Position numbers and translations under genes: made by a program. This document shows, piece after piece, positions 1 through 8,578 of a stretch of 64,000 nucleotides of DNA; the stretch's first letter is position 1, and the number at the start of each line of letters is the position of its first letter. The stretch spans positions 866-64,865 of the forward strand of contig NZ_JANAVP010000033.1 of assembly GCF_024213665.1 (NCBI RefSeq), read 5' to 3'. The notes under the pieces are model-generated. The model was not told the origin of the DNA. It made no database searches and was given only the letters and a program-made list of their open reading frames with translations. Source of the stretch: Streptomyces sp. A3M-1-3. Its GTDB lineage: Bacteria > Actinomycetota > Actinomycetes > Streptomycetales > Streptomycetaceae.

Positions 1-1470
1 CGTCCCGGTGGTGACCGGCGTGATGACCGTGGTGGTCGTCCGGCCGGCGGTGGCGGTTACCGGGGTCGCGACGACCGTCCCGGCGGTCCTCCGCGCCGTG
101 ATGAGCGGGGCGGCGGTGGCGGTGGGTTCCGTCGCGACGACCGTGCCCCCCGCCGCGAGGACGACCGTGGCGGCTTCCGCCGCGACGACCGGCGTGATGA
201 CCGCGGCGGCCGTCCTGGTGGTGGTTTCCCCCGTGACGACCGTGCGCCGCGTCGCGAAGACGACCGTGGTGGCTTCCGGCGCGACGACCGGCGTGATGAC
301 CGCGGTGGCCGTCCTGGTGGTGGTGGCGGTTACCGGGGTCGCGACGACCGTCCCAGCGGTCCTCCGCGCCGTGATGAGCGGGGTGGCGGTGGCGGTGGGT
401 TCCGTCGCGACGACCGTGCCCCGCGCCGCCCCGATGACCGTGGCGGGAACCGCCCGCAGCGCGATGACCGTGGTGGCCGTCCTGCCGGCGGCTTCCCTCG
501 TGACGACCGTGCGCCGCGTCGCGAGGACGAGCGCGCTGGCTACCGCGGGCCGCGTCGCGAGGACGATCGGGATCGTGGCGGATACCGGGGCCAGCGCGAC
601 GACCGGGACCGTGGTGGCTACGGGCGCCGCGACGACCGTGACCGTGACCGTGACCGCGATCGGGAGCCCATCAAGCGGCTGCCGATCGACGAGGACGTCA
701 CTGGGGACGAGATCGACAAGGATGTACGCCAGGAGCTGATGAGCCTGCCGAAGACCCTGGCCGAGGACGTCGCCAAGAACCTCGTCATGGTCGCCCGGCT
801 GATCGACGAAGAGCCCGAGCAGGCGTACGAGTACTCGCGCATCGCGCTGCGGCTCGCCTCGCGTGTGGCTGCCGTGCGTGAGGCGGCCGGTTTCGCCGCG
901 TACGCGACCCAGAAGTACACGGAGGCGCTCGCCGAGTTCCGTGCGGCCCGGCGGATGACCGGTTCCGTGGAGCTGTGGCCCGTCATGGCCGACTGCGAGC
1001 GCGGTCTCGGCCGTCCCGAGCGGGCCATGGCCATGGCCGGTGAGCCCGAGGTGCAGAAGCTGGACAAGGCCGGCCAGGTTGAGATGCGACTCGTCGCCGC
1101 CGGGGCGCGCAGGGACATGGGGCAGATCGACGCGGCCATCGTGACCCTGCAGAGCCCGGAGCTGGCATCGAACTCCGTACAGCCGTGGACCGCCCGTCTG
1201 CGGTACGCCTACGCCGACGCGCTGCTCTCGGCGGGCCGTGAGGACGAGGCGCGCGAGTGGTTCGCCAAAGCGCTCGAGGCCGACAAGGACGGGGCCACGG
1301 ACGCCTCCGACCGGCTGGCCGAGATGGACGGTGTGGAGTTCGTCGACGCCCTCGCCGACGAGGACGACGAGCCCGTCGTCGACGGTGCCCCGGTTGTCGC
1401 CGATGCTGACGACGAGGTGGGCGACGACGTGGGCGAGGCGGCAGAAGAAGAGAAGGACGACGACGCCTGA
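1..1470 (+). CDS. TPR protein with Arg/Gly/Asp-rich N-terminal repeats, 5' partial
   Basis: The frame is open from base 1, so the start lies outside the window. Codons 1 to about 222 encode a low-complexity region of RGG, RRDD, DDRGG and GGGF blocks. It runs in phase into a folded part beginning near PIKRLPIDEDV, with helix pairs typical of tetratricopeptide repeats (AYEYSRIALRLASR, YTEALAEFRAARR, LLSAGREDEAREWFAKAL), and ends in a strongly acidic tail. The ATG at 739 is internal and would remove the repeat domain. RGG-type regions in other proteins bind RNA or drive condensation; that role here is inference. It ends at a strong hairpin shared with the convergent DUF1015 gene. Confidence 0.8.
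   Translation, partial: RPGGDRRDDRGGRPAGGGGYRGRDDRPGGPPRRDERGGGGGGFRRDDRAPRREDDRGGFRRDDRRDDRGGRPGGGFPRDDRAPRREDDRGGFRRDDRRDDRGGRPGGGGGYRGRDDRPSGPPRRDERGGGGGGFRRDDRAPRRPDDRGGNRPQRDDRGGRPAGGFPRDDRAPRREDERAGYRGPRREDDRDRGGYRGQRDDRDRGGYGRRDDRDRDRDRDREPIKRLPIDEDVTGDEIDKDVRQELMSLPKTLAEDVAKNLVMVARLIDEEPEQAYEYSRIALRLASRVAAVREAAGFAAYATQKYTEALAEFRAARRMTGSVELWPVMADCERGLGRPERAMAMAGEPEVQKLDKAGQVEMRLVAAGARRDMGQIDAAIVTLQSPELASNSVQPWTARLRYAYADALLSAGREDEAREWFAKALEADKDGATDASDRLAEMDGVEFVDALADEDDEPVVDGAPVVADADDEVGDDVGEAAEEEKDDDA
52..426 (+). repeat. Near-identical 100-bp segments 273 bp apart in the RGG/RDD coding region
   Basis: The segment beginning GGCGGTTACCGGGG at 52 recurs almost unchanged at 325, an offset of 273 bp (91 codons). 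The reading frame is therefore preserved. It lies inside a longer field of GACGACCGT and CGCGACGAC units running to about 660, and shows in-frame expansion of the low-complexity domain. Confidence 0.75.
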
Positions 1471-1483
1471 TCCGGCGTGAGCA

Positions 1484-1513
1484 AAGGGCGGCACCCTCCG
1501 GGGTGCCGCCCTT
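1484..1513. terminator. Bidirectional hairpin terminator
   Basis: A perfect 13-bp stem (AAGGGCGGCACCC with its complement) closes a TCCG tetraloop. It sits between the stop of the TPR gene and the stop of the convergent DUF1015 gene, with A's on one side and T's on the other, so it can serve both. Confidence 0.85.
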
Positions 1514-1542
1514 CGTCGTTTCCGGCCGGGGCAGGAGGCCCG

Positions 1543-2814
1543 TCAGTCCGTCGTGAGGCTGCGCAGGACCAGGCCCGTAGCAGGCTTCGGGCCGAACGAT
1601 GTCGACTTCCGCGGCATCGTGACGCCCTGGCGGGCCAGGTCCCGGACGACGTCTTCGCGTACCGGATGCATCAGGACCGCCGTGCCGCCGTGGCGCTCCG
1701 CCTGGTCGACCGTGGCCTCGGCGTCATGGATGTACGCGATGTGTTCGGGTGCGTCCGGGATCCGCCACACCTGTTCCAGCAGAGTGGCGTGCAGGACGGT
1801 GGCGTCGAGTTGGCGCCATGCTTCCGGACGGTCCCGGCGGATTGTCGAGGCCAGCAGGGCGGGATCCGGGTGGGAGACCAGGTGGAAGGAGCCGTCGCCT
1901 GCGAGAAGGAAGGCATTGCCGCCGCCGGCCGCGTCTGCCAGTGCCTCCTGGGCCGCGGCGAGCGGGCCCGCGACCGTACGGATACGGAAGGAGCCGGCCA
2001 GGGCGGAGAGGGCGTCCGCGACCGGCAGGCGGTGCAGCAGGCGGTGGATGGCGCGGACCTGGAGCGGGTAGCGGGCCGTGTCGACCAGCAGCACCAGGCC
2101 GAAGTCCCAGGGGCTTGACGCGGGGTGTTCGGCCTGGAGCCGGAGGTATGTCGCCCAGCGGTGGTGCCCGTCGGCGATCAGGGCCTGGTGTTCGGCGAGG
2201 TCGGCGGTGATCTCGGCCAGTTCGGCGGCGTCCGTGATCGACCACAGCCGGTGGCGGAAGCCGTCCTCGGTGGTGGTGGAGAGCAGCGGCGAACCCTGGA
2301 CGGTGCGCTCGATGACCGCGGCAGCGCCATTGCCGTTGCCGACGTAGGTCAGCAGGAGCGGTTCCAGATTGGCCGCGGTGGCGCGCATCAGATCGGCGCG
2401 GTCCTTGACGACGTGCGGCATGACGTCTTCGTGCGGGAGGACGATGCCCGCGTCGGGGGCGGAGAGTTCGAGCGATCCGATGAGCCCGCGCTGGAGGAGG
2501 TCGCCCTTGCGCTGTTCGTACACGTACAGCGCGGCTTCGGTATCGGCGGCGAGGACCCCTTCGGACACCCAGCGGCGGAGGGTGTCGGCCGCCTTCTCAT
2601 TGCGGGCCGAGGGGCCGGCTGCCTGCGGGAGGATCAGCCGGACGATGTTGTGGGGGTCCGCCGACTCCAGGTGGTGGAGGCCGTCGGGCCGGACGACGAC
2701 GTCGTACGGCGGAGAGGTGACGGCGGCGAGGCTGCCGACCCGCTCGGGGACATAGCGCAGTCCGTGAAAAGGGATCAGGCGCAGTCCGCGGTCCGCGGCC
2801 CCAGTTGTGCTCAT
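1543..2814 (-). CDS. DUF1015 family protein
   Basis: This 423-residue protein has the two DUF1015 hallmarks: SPPYDVV near residues 34-40 and DGHHRWATY in the middle. The length is normal for the family. The biochemical role is unknown; the family has been linked only loosely to phosphoserine or NADP-binding annotations in databases. It is transcribed away from the HAD gene (starts about 70 bp apart) and converges on the TPR gene. Confidence 0.85.
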   Translation of the reverse strand: MSTTGAADRGLRLIPFHGLRYVPERVGSLAAVTSPPYDVVVRPDGLHHLESADPHNIVRLILPQAAGPSARNEKAADTLRRWVSEGVLAADTEAALYVYEQRKGDLLQRGLIGSLELSAPDAGIVLPHEDVMPHVVKDRADLMRATAANLEPLLLTYVGNGNGAAAVIERTVQGSPLLSTTTEDGFRHRLWSITDAAELAEITADLAEHQALIADGHHRWATYLRLQAEHPASSPWDFGLVLLVDTARYPLQVRAIHRLLHRLPVADALSALAGSFRIRTVAGPLAAAQEALADAAGGGNAFLLAGDGSFHLVSHPDPALLASTIRRDRPEAWRQLDATVLHATLLEQVWRIPDAPEHIAYIHDAEATVDQAERHGGTAVLMHPVREDVVRDLARQGVTMPRKSTSFGPKPATGLVLRSLTTD

Positions 2815-2885
2815 TGATGCATGGTAAGTGGGGTGCCGCGATGCGCGATGATCGGGGGACAGGCACCGAGCGAGGAGTGGACACG

Positions 2886-3971
2886 ATGAGCCCGCAGCGC
2901 AGGACCAGGCCCGAGGGCAGTGAGCGGACGCTGAACGAGGCGTACGACACGGCCCTGCTCGACCTGGACGGGGTGGTGTACGCGGGCGGCGAGGCGATCG
3001 CGCACGCCGTGGAGTCGCTCGGCGCCGCCCGGGCGGGCGGTATGCACCTGGCGTACGTGACCAACAACGCGCTGCGGACGCCGGAGGCGGTCGCGGAGAA
3101 TCTGACCGACCTCGGGGTGCCTGCCGAGTCCGCGGACGTGATCACCTCGGCGCAAGCGGTCGCCCGGCTGATCTCCGACCAGGTTCCGGCGGGGGCGCGG
3201 GTGTTGGTGATCGGCGGGGAGGGGCTGCGGGCCGCGCTGCGTGAGCGGGGGCTGGAGCCGGTCGAGTCGGCGGAGGACGCTCCCGCCGCGGTGGTGCAGG
3301 GGTACGGCGGGCCCGAGCTGGCGTGGGGGCGGTTCGCCGAGGCGTGTTACGCGATCGCCCGAGGTGTGCCGTGGTTCGCGTCCAACACCGATCTGACGAT
3401 TCCGAGTGCGCGCGGGATCGCGCCGGGCAACGGCGCGGCGGTCGAGGTCGTACGGATCGCAACCGGCGCCGAGCCGCAGGTCGCGGGTAAGCCGCTGCCG
3501 CCGATGCACCGGGAGACGATTCTGCGTACGGGCGCCGAGCGGCCGCTGGTCGTCGGCGACCGGCTGGACACGGACATCGAGGGGGCGTTCAACGGCGGCG
3601 TGGACTCTCTGCTCGTACTGACCGGGGTGACGGACGCGGCGCAGCTGCTGGCGGCCGAGCCCCGGCACCGGCCGACGTACATCGACGCGGATCTGCGCGG
3701 GCTGCTCACCGGGCAGCCCGAAGTGACCAAGGTGGCGGGCGGGTTCGCGTGCGGGGGGTGGACCGCGTCGGTCACTGTCGATGCGCTGGCTCTCGACGGG
3801 AACGACGGGAACGACGGGAACGACGGGAACGCCGCGAACGGCGGTGACGGCGGTGACACCCCGGATGCCCTGGACGGGCTGCGGGCACTGTGCGCGGCGG
3901 CCTGGACGCAGGCGGGCGACGGCTCCTGCACGCTCGACGCGGGGAAGGCGCTGTCCCGGCTGGGGCTGTGA
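2886..3971 (+). CDS. HAD-IIA family hydrolase (NagD/phosphoglycolate phosphatase-like)
   Basis: The 361-residue protein has HAD motif I as DLDGVV (nucleophile Asp26, acid/base Asp28), TNNALRTPEAV as motif II, GKPLPPMH as the motif III lysine, and VVGDRLDTDIEGA as motif IV, with the large C2 cap typical of subclass IIA. The ATG at 2886 is chosen because GAGGAG lies 8 bases upstream and family homology begins soon after; an earlier in-frame ATG has no support. Residues about 303-318 form a DGN repeat. The phosphatase substrate cannot be told from sequence. Confidence 0.85.
   Translation: MSPQRRTRPEGSERTLNEAYDTALLDLDGVVYAGGEAIAHAVESLGAARAGGMHLAYVTNNALRTPEAVAENLTDLGVPAESADVITSAQAVARLISDQVPAGARVLVIGGEGLRAALRERGLEPVESAEDAPAAVVQGYGGPELAWGRFAEACYAIARGVPWFASNTDLTIPSARGIAPGNGAAVEVVRIATGAEPQVAGKPLPPMHRETILRTGAERPLVVGDRLDTDIEGAFNGGVDSLLVLTGVTDAAQLLAAEPRHRPTYIDADLRGLLTGQPEVTKVAGGFACGGWTASVTVDALALDGNDGNDGNDGNAANGGDGGDTPDALDGLRALCAAAWTQAGDGSCTLDAGKALSRLGL
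3794..3829 (+). repeat. Four copies of a 9-bp unit (CGACGGGAA)
   Basis: Four exact tandem copies encode Asp-Gly-Asn repeats in a linker of the HAD-IIA gene. The unit is a multiple of three, so copy-number change would keep the frame. Confidence 0.9.
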
Positions 3972-4008
3972 GGCACGGGAGTTGAGAGGGGCGCGGGGAG
4001 GCGGCCCG

Positions 4009-4044
4009 TCGAGTGGCGATCGGAGGGTAGGCTAACCTAACCAC
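4009..4044 (+). promoter_or_regulatory. Iron box overlapping a leaderless promoter
   Basis: GGAGGGTAGGCTAACCTAA (4022-4040) matches the DmdR/IdeR iron-box consensus at 15 of 19 positions, with an intact right half. TAACCT at 4033-4038 fits a -10 box of the TANNNT type and lies 7 bases before the GTG at 4045, so the transcript probably starts at the start codon with no leader. A weak -35-like TCGAGT lies 18 bases upstream. An iron-loaded repressor bound here would cover the -10 box. Iron control is inference from the site. Confidence 0.75.
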
Positions 4045-5091
4045 GTGTTGGTCGACAGTCCCCCCGAACAGAGCGCGGAGCCAGTCCCCGCGCCCCGCAA
4101 ACGCAATGCGGCGCGCGCCGCAGGGCTCCTGGTCTCCATCGGCGTGCTCCTGCTCGTCGCGCTGGCGAGCATCGCCATCGGCGCCAAGCAGATCCCGATG
4201 GACCAGGTCTGGCACGGCTTGTTCCACAACACTGGCACCGCCACCGACGTGGTCGTCGAGAAGGTGCGCATTCCCCGCACCCTGCTCGGGCTGCTCGTCG
4301 GTACGGCGCTCGGGCTCGCCGGCGCGGTGATGCAGGCGCTGACCCGCAACCCGCTGGCCGAGCCGGGAATCCTGGGCGTGAACGCGGGGGCCGCGGCCGC
4401 CGTTGTCTCCGCCATCAGCTTCCTCGGGGTCTCCTCGCTGACCGCGTACGTGTGGTTCGCCTTCGCCGGCGCCGCGGCCGTGTCGGTGCTCGTCTATCTG
4501 CTGGGGGGCAGCCGCAGCGCGACGCCGGTGCGGCTCGCGCTGGCGGGCACGGCGGCCACGGCCGCCCTGTACGGCTACATCAACGCCGTGCAGCTGACGG
4601 ACTCCGCGGCGCTCGACAAGCTCCGCTTCTGGACGGTCGGTTCACTGGCGTCGGCGAATATAGCCACTGTCGGGCAGGTGCTGCCCTTCCTCGCCCTGGG
4701 CATCGTGCTCGCCCTGGCCATCGGCCGTCCGCTCAACGCCATGGCGATGGGTGACGACACGGCGAGGGCGCTGGGCGCCCATCTGACCCGTACACGCATC
4801 CTCGCGATGGTCGCTGTCACCCTGCTGTGCGGGGCCGCGACCGCCGCCTGCGGGCCGATCGTCTTCATCGGGCTGATGATCCCGCACCTCGTGCGGGCCA
4901 TCACCGGCCCGGACATGCGGTGGACCCTGCCGTACGCGGCGGTGCTCTCGCCCGTCCTGCTGCTCGGCGCGGACGTGGTCGGCCGGGTGATCGCGCGGCC
5001 CTCGGAGCTCCAGGTCGGGATCGTCACCGCGCTCATCGGCGGGCCCGTCTTCATCCATCTCGTACGCCGCCGGAGGATGGCCCAGCTGTGA
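4045..5091 (+). CDS. Iron-siderophore ABC transporter permease (FecCD family)
   Basis: The 348-residue membrane protein shows the FecCD pattern: KVRIPRTLLGLLVGTALGLAGAV followed by the NPLAEPGILGVNAG loop, the conserved cytoplasmic ATPase-docking segment ALGAHLTRTR, then GPIVFIGLMIPHLVR near the end. About ten membrane segments are expected. GTG 4045 is the start because the iron box and -10 box lie directly before it. It is the first gene of a three-gene operon, with a 4-bp overlap to the second permease. No substrate-binding lipoprotein gene lies next to it. Confidence 0.92.
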   Translation: MLVDSPPEQSAEPVPAPRKRNAARAAGLLVSIGVLLLVALASIAIGAKQIPMDQVWHGLFHNTGTATDVVVEKVRIPRTLLGLLVGTALGLAGAVMQALTRNPLAEPGILGVNAGAAAAVVSAISFLGVSSLTAYVWFAFAGAAAVSVLVYLLGGSRSATPVRLALAGTAATAALYGYINAVQLTDSAALDKLRFWTVGSLASANIATVGQVLPFLALGIVLALAIGRPLNAMAMGDDTARALGAHLTRTRILAMVAVTLLCGAATAACGPIVFIGLMIPHLVRAITGPDMRWTLPYAAVLSPVLLLGADVVGRVIARPSELQVGIVTALIGGPVFIHLVRRRRMAQL

Positions 5092-6158
5092 GTGTTCCTT
5101 CCCGGGGCACGACCCCCGCACGCCCCAGTCCCTCCGCGATACGCACGCCGGGCGGCCTCTCCTTCCGGGTGGACCCCAGAGCGTTCGTCGTCGCCCTGCT
5201 GCTCGCGGCGGCGGCGCTGGCCGTCGCCGTCGTACTGATCGGCACGGGGGACTTCCCGATGTCGCCCGGTGAGGTCGTCAGCACGCTGACCGGTGGCGGC
5301 ACCCCCGCGCAGGAGTTCATCGTCGGCGACCTCCGGCTGCCGCGCGTTCTCGTCGGGCTGTTCGTCGGCGCGGCGCTGGGGATCGCGGGCGCGGTCTTCC
5401 AGTCCATCTCCCGCAATCCGCTGGGGAGTCCCGAGGTGATCGGCTTCGGTTACGGATCGTCGGTGGGCGCGCTCGTCGTCATCGTCCTCTTCCAGGGCGG
5501 GGCCGTGGAGGTCGCCGCCGGGGCGGTCGCCGGTGGTCTGCTGACGGGGGTCGCGGTCTATCTGCTCGCGTGGAAGCGGGGCATCCAGGGCTACCGCCTG
5601 GTGCTGGTCGGCATCGGCGCGTCGGCCATGCTCACCGCCTGCATCCACTATCTGCTCACCAAGGCGCAGCTGGTCGACGCCACCCGGGCCACGGTGTGGA
5701 TGACCGGTTCACTGGGCGGGCGCGACTGGGCCCAGGTCTGGCCGCTGCTCGCCGCGTGCGGCGTCCTCATCCCCGTGGTGCTGGGGTACGGACGGGCCCT
5801 GCGGATGATGGAGATGGGCGACGACGCGGCGTACGCGCTGGGCGTCCGGGTCGAGCGCACCCGGCTCGTCGTGATGCTCTGCGCCGTACTGCTCACCGCG
5901 GCCGCGACCGCCGCGGCCGGGCCCATCTCCTTCGTTGCCCTCACCGCGCCCCAGCTTGCCCGGCGGCTCACCCGCTCGGCGGGCCCCAACCTCGCCGCCG
6001 CCGCCCTGATGGGCGCCGTGCTGCTGCTGGTCGCCGACTGGGCCTCGCAGCAGGCGTTCGGTTCTGACCAGCTGCCGGTCGGCGTAGTGACCGGACTCGT
6101 CGGCGGTGTCTATCTGCTGTGGCTGCTGGTCACCGAGCGCAAGGCAGGACGCATATGA
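5088..6158 (+). CDS. Iron-siderophore ABC transporter permease (FecCD family), second subunit
   Basis: The 356-residue partner permease has LRLPRVLVGLFVGAALGIAGAVFQ, NPLGSPEVIGFGYG and GPISFVALTAPQLARR, all FecCD signatures. The GTG at 5088 overlaps the previous stop (GTGA) and has GGAGGA 10 bases upstream; upstream in-frame sequence is only antisense-like filler. The two permeases probably form a heterodimer fed by a siderophore-binding lipoprotein encoded elsewhere. Confidence 0.92.
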   Translation: MSVPSRGTTPARPSPSAIRTPGGLSFRVDPRAFVVALLLAAAALAVAVVLIGTGDFPMSPGEVVSTLTGGGTPAQEFIVGDLRLPRVLVGLFVGAALGIAGAVFQSISRNPLGSPEVIGFGYGSSVGALVVIVLFQGGAVEVAAGAVAGGLLTGVAVYLLAWKRGIQGYRLVLVGIGASAMLTACIHYLLTKAQLVDATRATVWMTGSLGGRDWAQVWPLLAACGVLIPVVLGYGRALRMMEMGDDAAYALGVRVERTRLVVMLCAVLLTAAATAAAGPISFVALTAPQLARRLTRSAGPNLAAAALMGAVLLLVADWASQQAFGSDQLPVGVVTGLVGGVYLLWLLVTERKAGRI

Positions 6159-7021
6159 AGACCTCCAGGAGAACTGAAGTGCAGCGCCTCACCGCCGAAA
6201 ACGTCACCCTCGGCTACGACCAGCGGATCATCGCGGAGAACCTCTCCGTCGAGATCCCGGACAACTCCTTCACGGTGATCGTCGGACCGAACGCCTGCGG
6301 CAAGTCGACTCTGCTGCGCGCGCTGTCCCGGATGCTCAAGCCCTCGCAGGGCCGGGTGCTGCTGGACGGCCAGGTCATCGGCTCGATGCCCGCCAAGAAG
6401 GTGGCCAGGACGCTGGGGCTGCTCCCGCAGTCGTCGATCGCGCCGGACGGGATCACGGTCGCCGACCTGGTCGCACGCGGCCGCTATCCGCACCAGGGCC
6501 TGCTGCGCCAGTGGTCGCCGGAGGACGAGCGGATCGTCGACGAGTCGATGGCCGCCACCGGTGTCGGCGAACTGGCCGACCGCTTCGTCGACGAACTGTC
6601 CGGTGGGCAGCGGCAGCGCGTCTGGATCGCGATGGCCCTCGCCCAGCAGACCCCGCTGCTGCTGCTCGACGAGCCGACGACGTTCCTCGACATCCAGCAC
6701 CAGATCGATGTCCTCGACCTCTGCGCCGAACTGCACGAGAGGCAGGGGCGCACGCTCGTCGCCGTGCTCCACGACCTCAACCACGCCGCCCGCTACGCCA
6801 CGCACCTGATCGCCATGCGCGGCGGCGGGGTCGTCGCCGAGGGGCCGCCCGGCGAGGTCGTCACGGCCGAGCTGGTGGAGCAGGTCTTCGGGCTGCGCTG
6901 CCAGGTCATCGACGATCCCGAGACCGGGACGCCGCTGGTGGTGCCGGCCGCGCGCAAGGCACGTACACCCGGAGCGGTCACAGCAACAGCAGCAACCGCG
7001 GCGGTTACAGCAGCGTCCTGA
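6155..7021 (+). CDS. Iron-siderophore ABC transporter ATP-binding protein (FecE/FepC-like)
   Basis: Walker A is GPNACGKST (residues 44-52), the ABC signature is LSGGQRQRVWIAMALAQQ, Walker B is LLLLDEPTTFLDI, and the switch histidine is in VLHDLNHAARYA. It completes the import complex with the two permeases. ATG 6155 overlaps the previous stop (ATGA). A GTG at 6179 with CCAGGAGA in good position is an equally plausible start and would shorten the protein by 8 residues. Its last 17 bases overlap the 3' end of the convergent SCP2 gene. Confidence 0.93.
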   Translation: MKTSRRTEVQRLTAENVTLGYDQRIIAENLSVEIPDNSFTVIVGPNACGKSTLLRALSRMLKPSQGRVLLDGQVIGSMPAKKVARTLGLLPQSSIAPDGITVADLVARGRYPHQGLLRQWSPEDERIVDESMAATGVGELADRFVDELSGGQRQRVWIAMALAQQTPLLLLDEPTTFLDIQHQIDVLDLCAELHERQGRTLVAVLHDLNHAARYATHLIAMRGGGVVAEGPPGEVVTAELVEQVFGLRCQVIDDPETGTPLVVPAARKARTPGAVTATAATAAVTAAS

Positions 7022-7352
7022 GCTTCAGCAGATCGCGGAGGCCGGCCTCGAGCCTGACCCGGCCCGAGGCCCATGCCTTCGCGAAGTTCAGCTCGCCGCC
7101 GACCATGGCCACCAGGTCGTCACCGGTCATCGCGAGCCGGATCTGCGCCTTCTCCGGGGGAGGGCCCGGCAGCGAGTCGACCACCTGGATGCGGCCATGC
7201 GCGAGCCGGCCCGTGAAGGTCGCGTCGAGATCGGTGATGTGGCAGCTCAGCGAGCGGTCGAGGGCTGCCGCGCTGCGCACCTCGCCGTCCGCCGTCGCCA
7301 GGTTGTCCGAGAGTGTGTCGAGTGCGTCGCGGCACTCTTCGATCGTCGCCAT
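7005..7352 (-). CDS. SCP2 sterol-binding-domain protein
   Basis: The 115-residue protein reads as one small SCP2-like fold (CHITDLDATFTGRL, KAQIRLAMTGDDLVAMVGGELNFAKAWASGRVRLEAG). The family binds lipids or acts as a fused domain in thiol-dependent isomerases; no enzyme domain is present here. The ATG at 7352 is preferred over longer starts because homology begins at once. The gene converges on and overlaps the transporter ATPase and diverges from the small gene at 7429. Confidence 0.8.
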   Translation of the reverse strand: MATIEECRDALDTLSDNLATADGEVRSAAALDRSLSCHITDLDATFTGRLAHGRIQVVDSLPGPPPEKAQIRLAMTGDDLVAMVGGELNFAKAWASGRVRLEAGLRDLLKLRTLL

Positions 7353-7428
7353 CGTGATCGACGTTACCTCAGGCCACGGACAGGCCACTGTTCGCCGGGG
7401 AGGGCCCTCTTCGGGGTAGCGTCGGGGC

Positions 7429-7755
7429 ATGAGCGACTCATGGCCGGGCCCCGAGGCGGAGCCCGCGGCCCCGCAGGCCGAGGACGAGGCGACCGCTGCG
7501 CAAGCGCCCTCCTACGAGCCCGCTGCGCCCGCACCCCTGGGCGTATCCCGCACCCCTACTGGGGACGCCGGCGTGGACGCGCAGCTCGAGCGGCTGGCGG
7601 ATGCGGACCACCTCGCGGCGGACGGGCACATCGAGGTGTACGAGGATGTTCACCGGGGGCTGCGCGACGCGCTGACCGCGCTCGACGTCCACCCGGGTCC
7701 GCCGGGTCCTCCAGGGCCCACTTCCGGCCCTTCCGTGTACGACAACAGGAGCTGA
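7429..7755 (+). CDS. Small acidic Pro/Ala-rich conserved protein
   Basis: This 108-residue protein has an Ala/Pro/Glu-rich first half and a short folded segment (GVDAQLERLADADHLAADG) before a PPGPPGP tail. No function is recognised. It sits 7 bp upstream of tlyA and is probably co-transcribed with tlyA and nadK. Confidence 0.6.
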   Translation: MSDSWPGPEAEPAAPQAEDEATAAQAPSYEPAAPAPLGVSRTPTGDAGVDAQLERLADADHLAADGHIEVYEDVHRGLRDALTALDVHPGPPGPPGPTSGPSVYDNRS

Positions 7756-7762
7756 ACAGAAC

Positions 7763-8578
7763 GTGGCAGGAGTGGCACGCCGCCGCCTCGACGCCGAGCT
7801 GGTCCGCCGAAAGCTCGCCCGCTCGCGCGAGCACGCGAGCCAGCTGATCGCCGCGGGACGGGTGACCGTCGGCGGCACCACCGCGACCAAGGCCGCCACC
7901 CAGGTGGAGACCAGTGCGGCGGTGGTCGTCCGCAGCGACGAGAGCGACCCGGACTACGTCTCGCGCGGCGGCCACAAGCTCGCCGGGGCGCTGGCCGCGT
8001 TCGTGCCGCTCGGGCTGAAGGTGGAGGGGCGGCGGGCGCTGGACGCGGGGGCGTCGACCGGCGGCTTCACGGATGTACTGCTGCGGGCCGGGGCGCGCCA
8101 GGTCGTGGCCGTCGATGTCGGCTACGGACAACTTGCCTGGTCTTTGCAGAGCGATGAACGCGTCACCGTCAAGGACCGTACCAACGTCCGTGAACTGACA
8201 CTCGAAGTGATCGACGGTGAGGCGGTGGACCTGGTGGTGGGCGACCTGTCGTTCATCCCGCTCGGGCTGGTGCTGCCGGCTCTGGCGCGGTGCGCGGCAC
8301 CGGACGCGGACCTCGTACTGATGGTGAAACCACAGTTCGAGGTGGGCAAGGAGCGGCTGGGCAGCGGCGGGGTGGTGCGCAGCCCCGAGCTGCGCGCCGA
8401 GGCCGTGCGCACGGTGGCGCGGCAGGCGGGGCAACTGGGCCTCGGGGTGCGGGGCGTCACCGCCAGTCCGCTGCCCGGGCCTTCCGGAAATGTCGAGTAC
8501 TTTCTGTGGCTCAGGGCCGGGGCGCCCGAGCTGGACCCGGCGGATGTGGACCGTGCAGTGGCGGAGGGGCCGCGTTGA
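7763..8578 (+). CDS. tlyA: TlyA family rRNA (cytidine-2'-O)-methyltransferase
   Basis: An N-terminal S4 RNA-binding domain (RRRLDAELVRRKLARSREHA, residues about 4-60) precedes an FtsJ-like SAM methyltransferase domain (ALDAGASTGGFTDVLLRAGA as the SAM loop, and VDLVVGDLSFIPL). The 271-residue length is typical. In mycobacteria TlyA methylates 16S and 23S rRNA and gives capreomycin sensitivity. The GTG at 7763 has an AGGAG 11 bases upstream. It overlaps nadK by 4 bp. Confidence 0.9.
   Translation: MAGVARRRLDAELVRRKLARSREHASQLIAAGRVTVGGTTATKAATQVETSAAVVVRSDESDPDYVSRGGHKLAGALAAFVPLGLKVEGRRALDAGASTGGFTDVLLRAGARQVVAVDVGYGQLAWSLQSDERVTVKDRTNVRELTLEVIDGEAVDLVVGDLSFIPLGLVLPALARCAAPDADLVLMVKPQFEVGKERLGSGGVVRSPELRAEAVRTVARQAGQLGLGVRGVTASPLPGPSGNVEYFLWLRAGAPELDPADVDRAVAEGPR

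Noticed and set aside
8..739. 243-residue Val/Ala-rich ORF on the plus strand
   Set aside because: It is an alternate frame of the Arg/Gly/Asp repeats. The frame that continues into the TPR protein explains the sequence.
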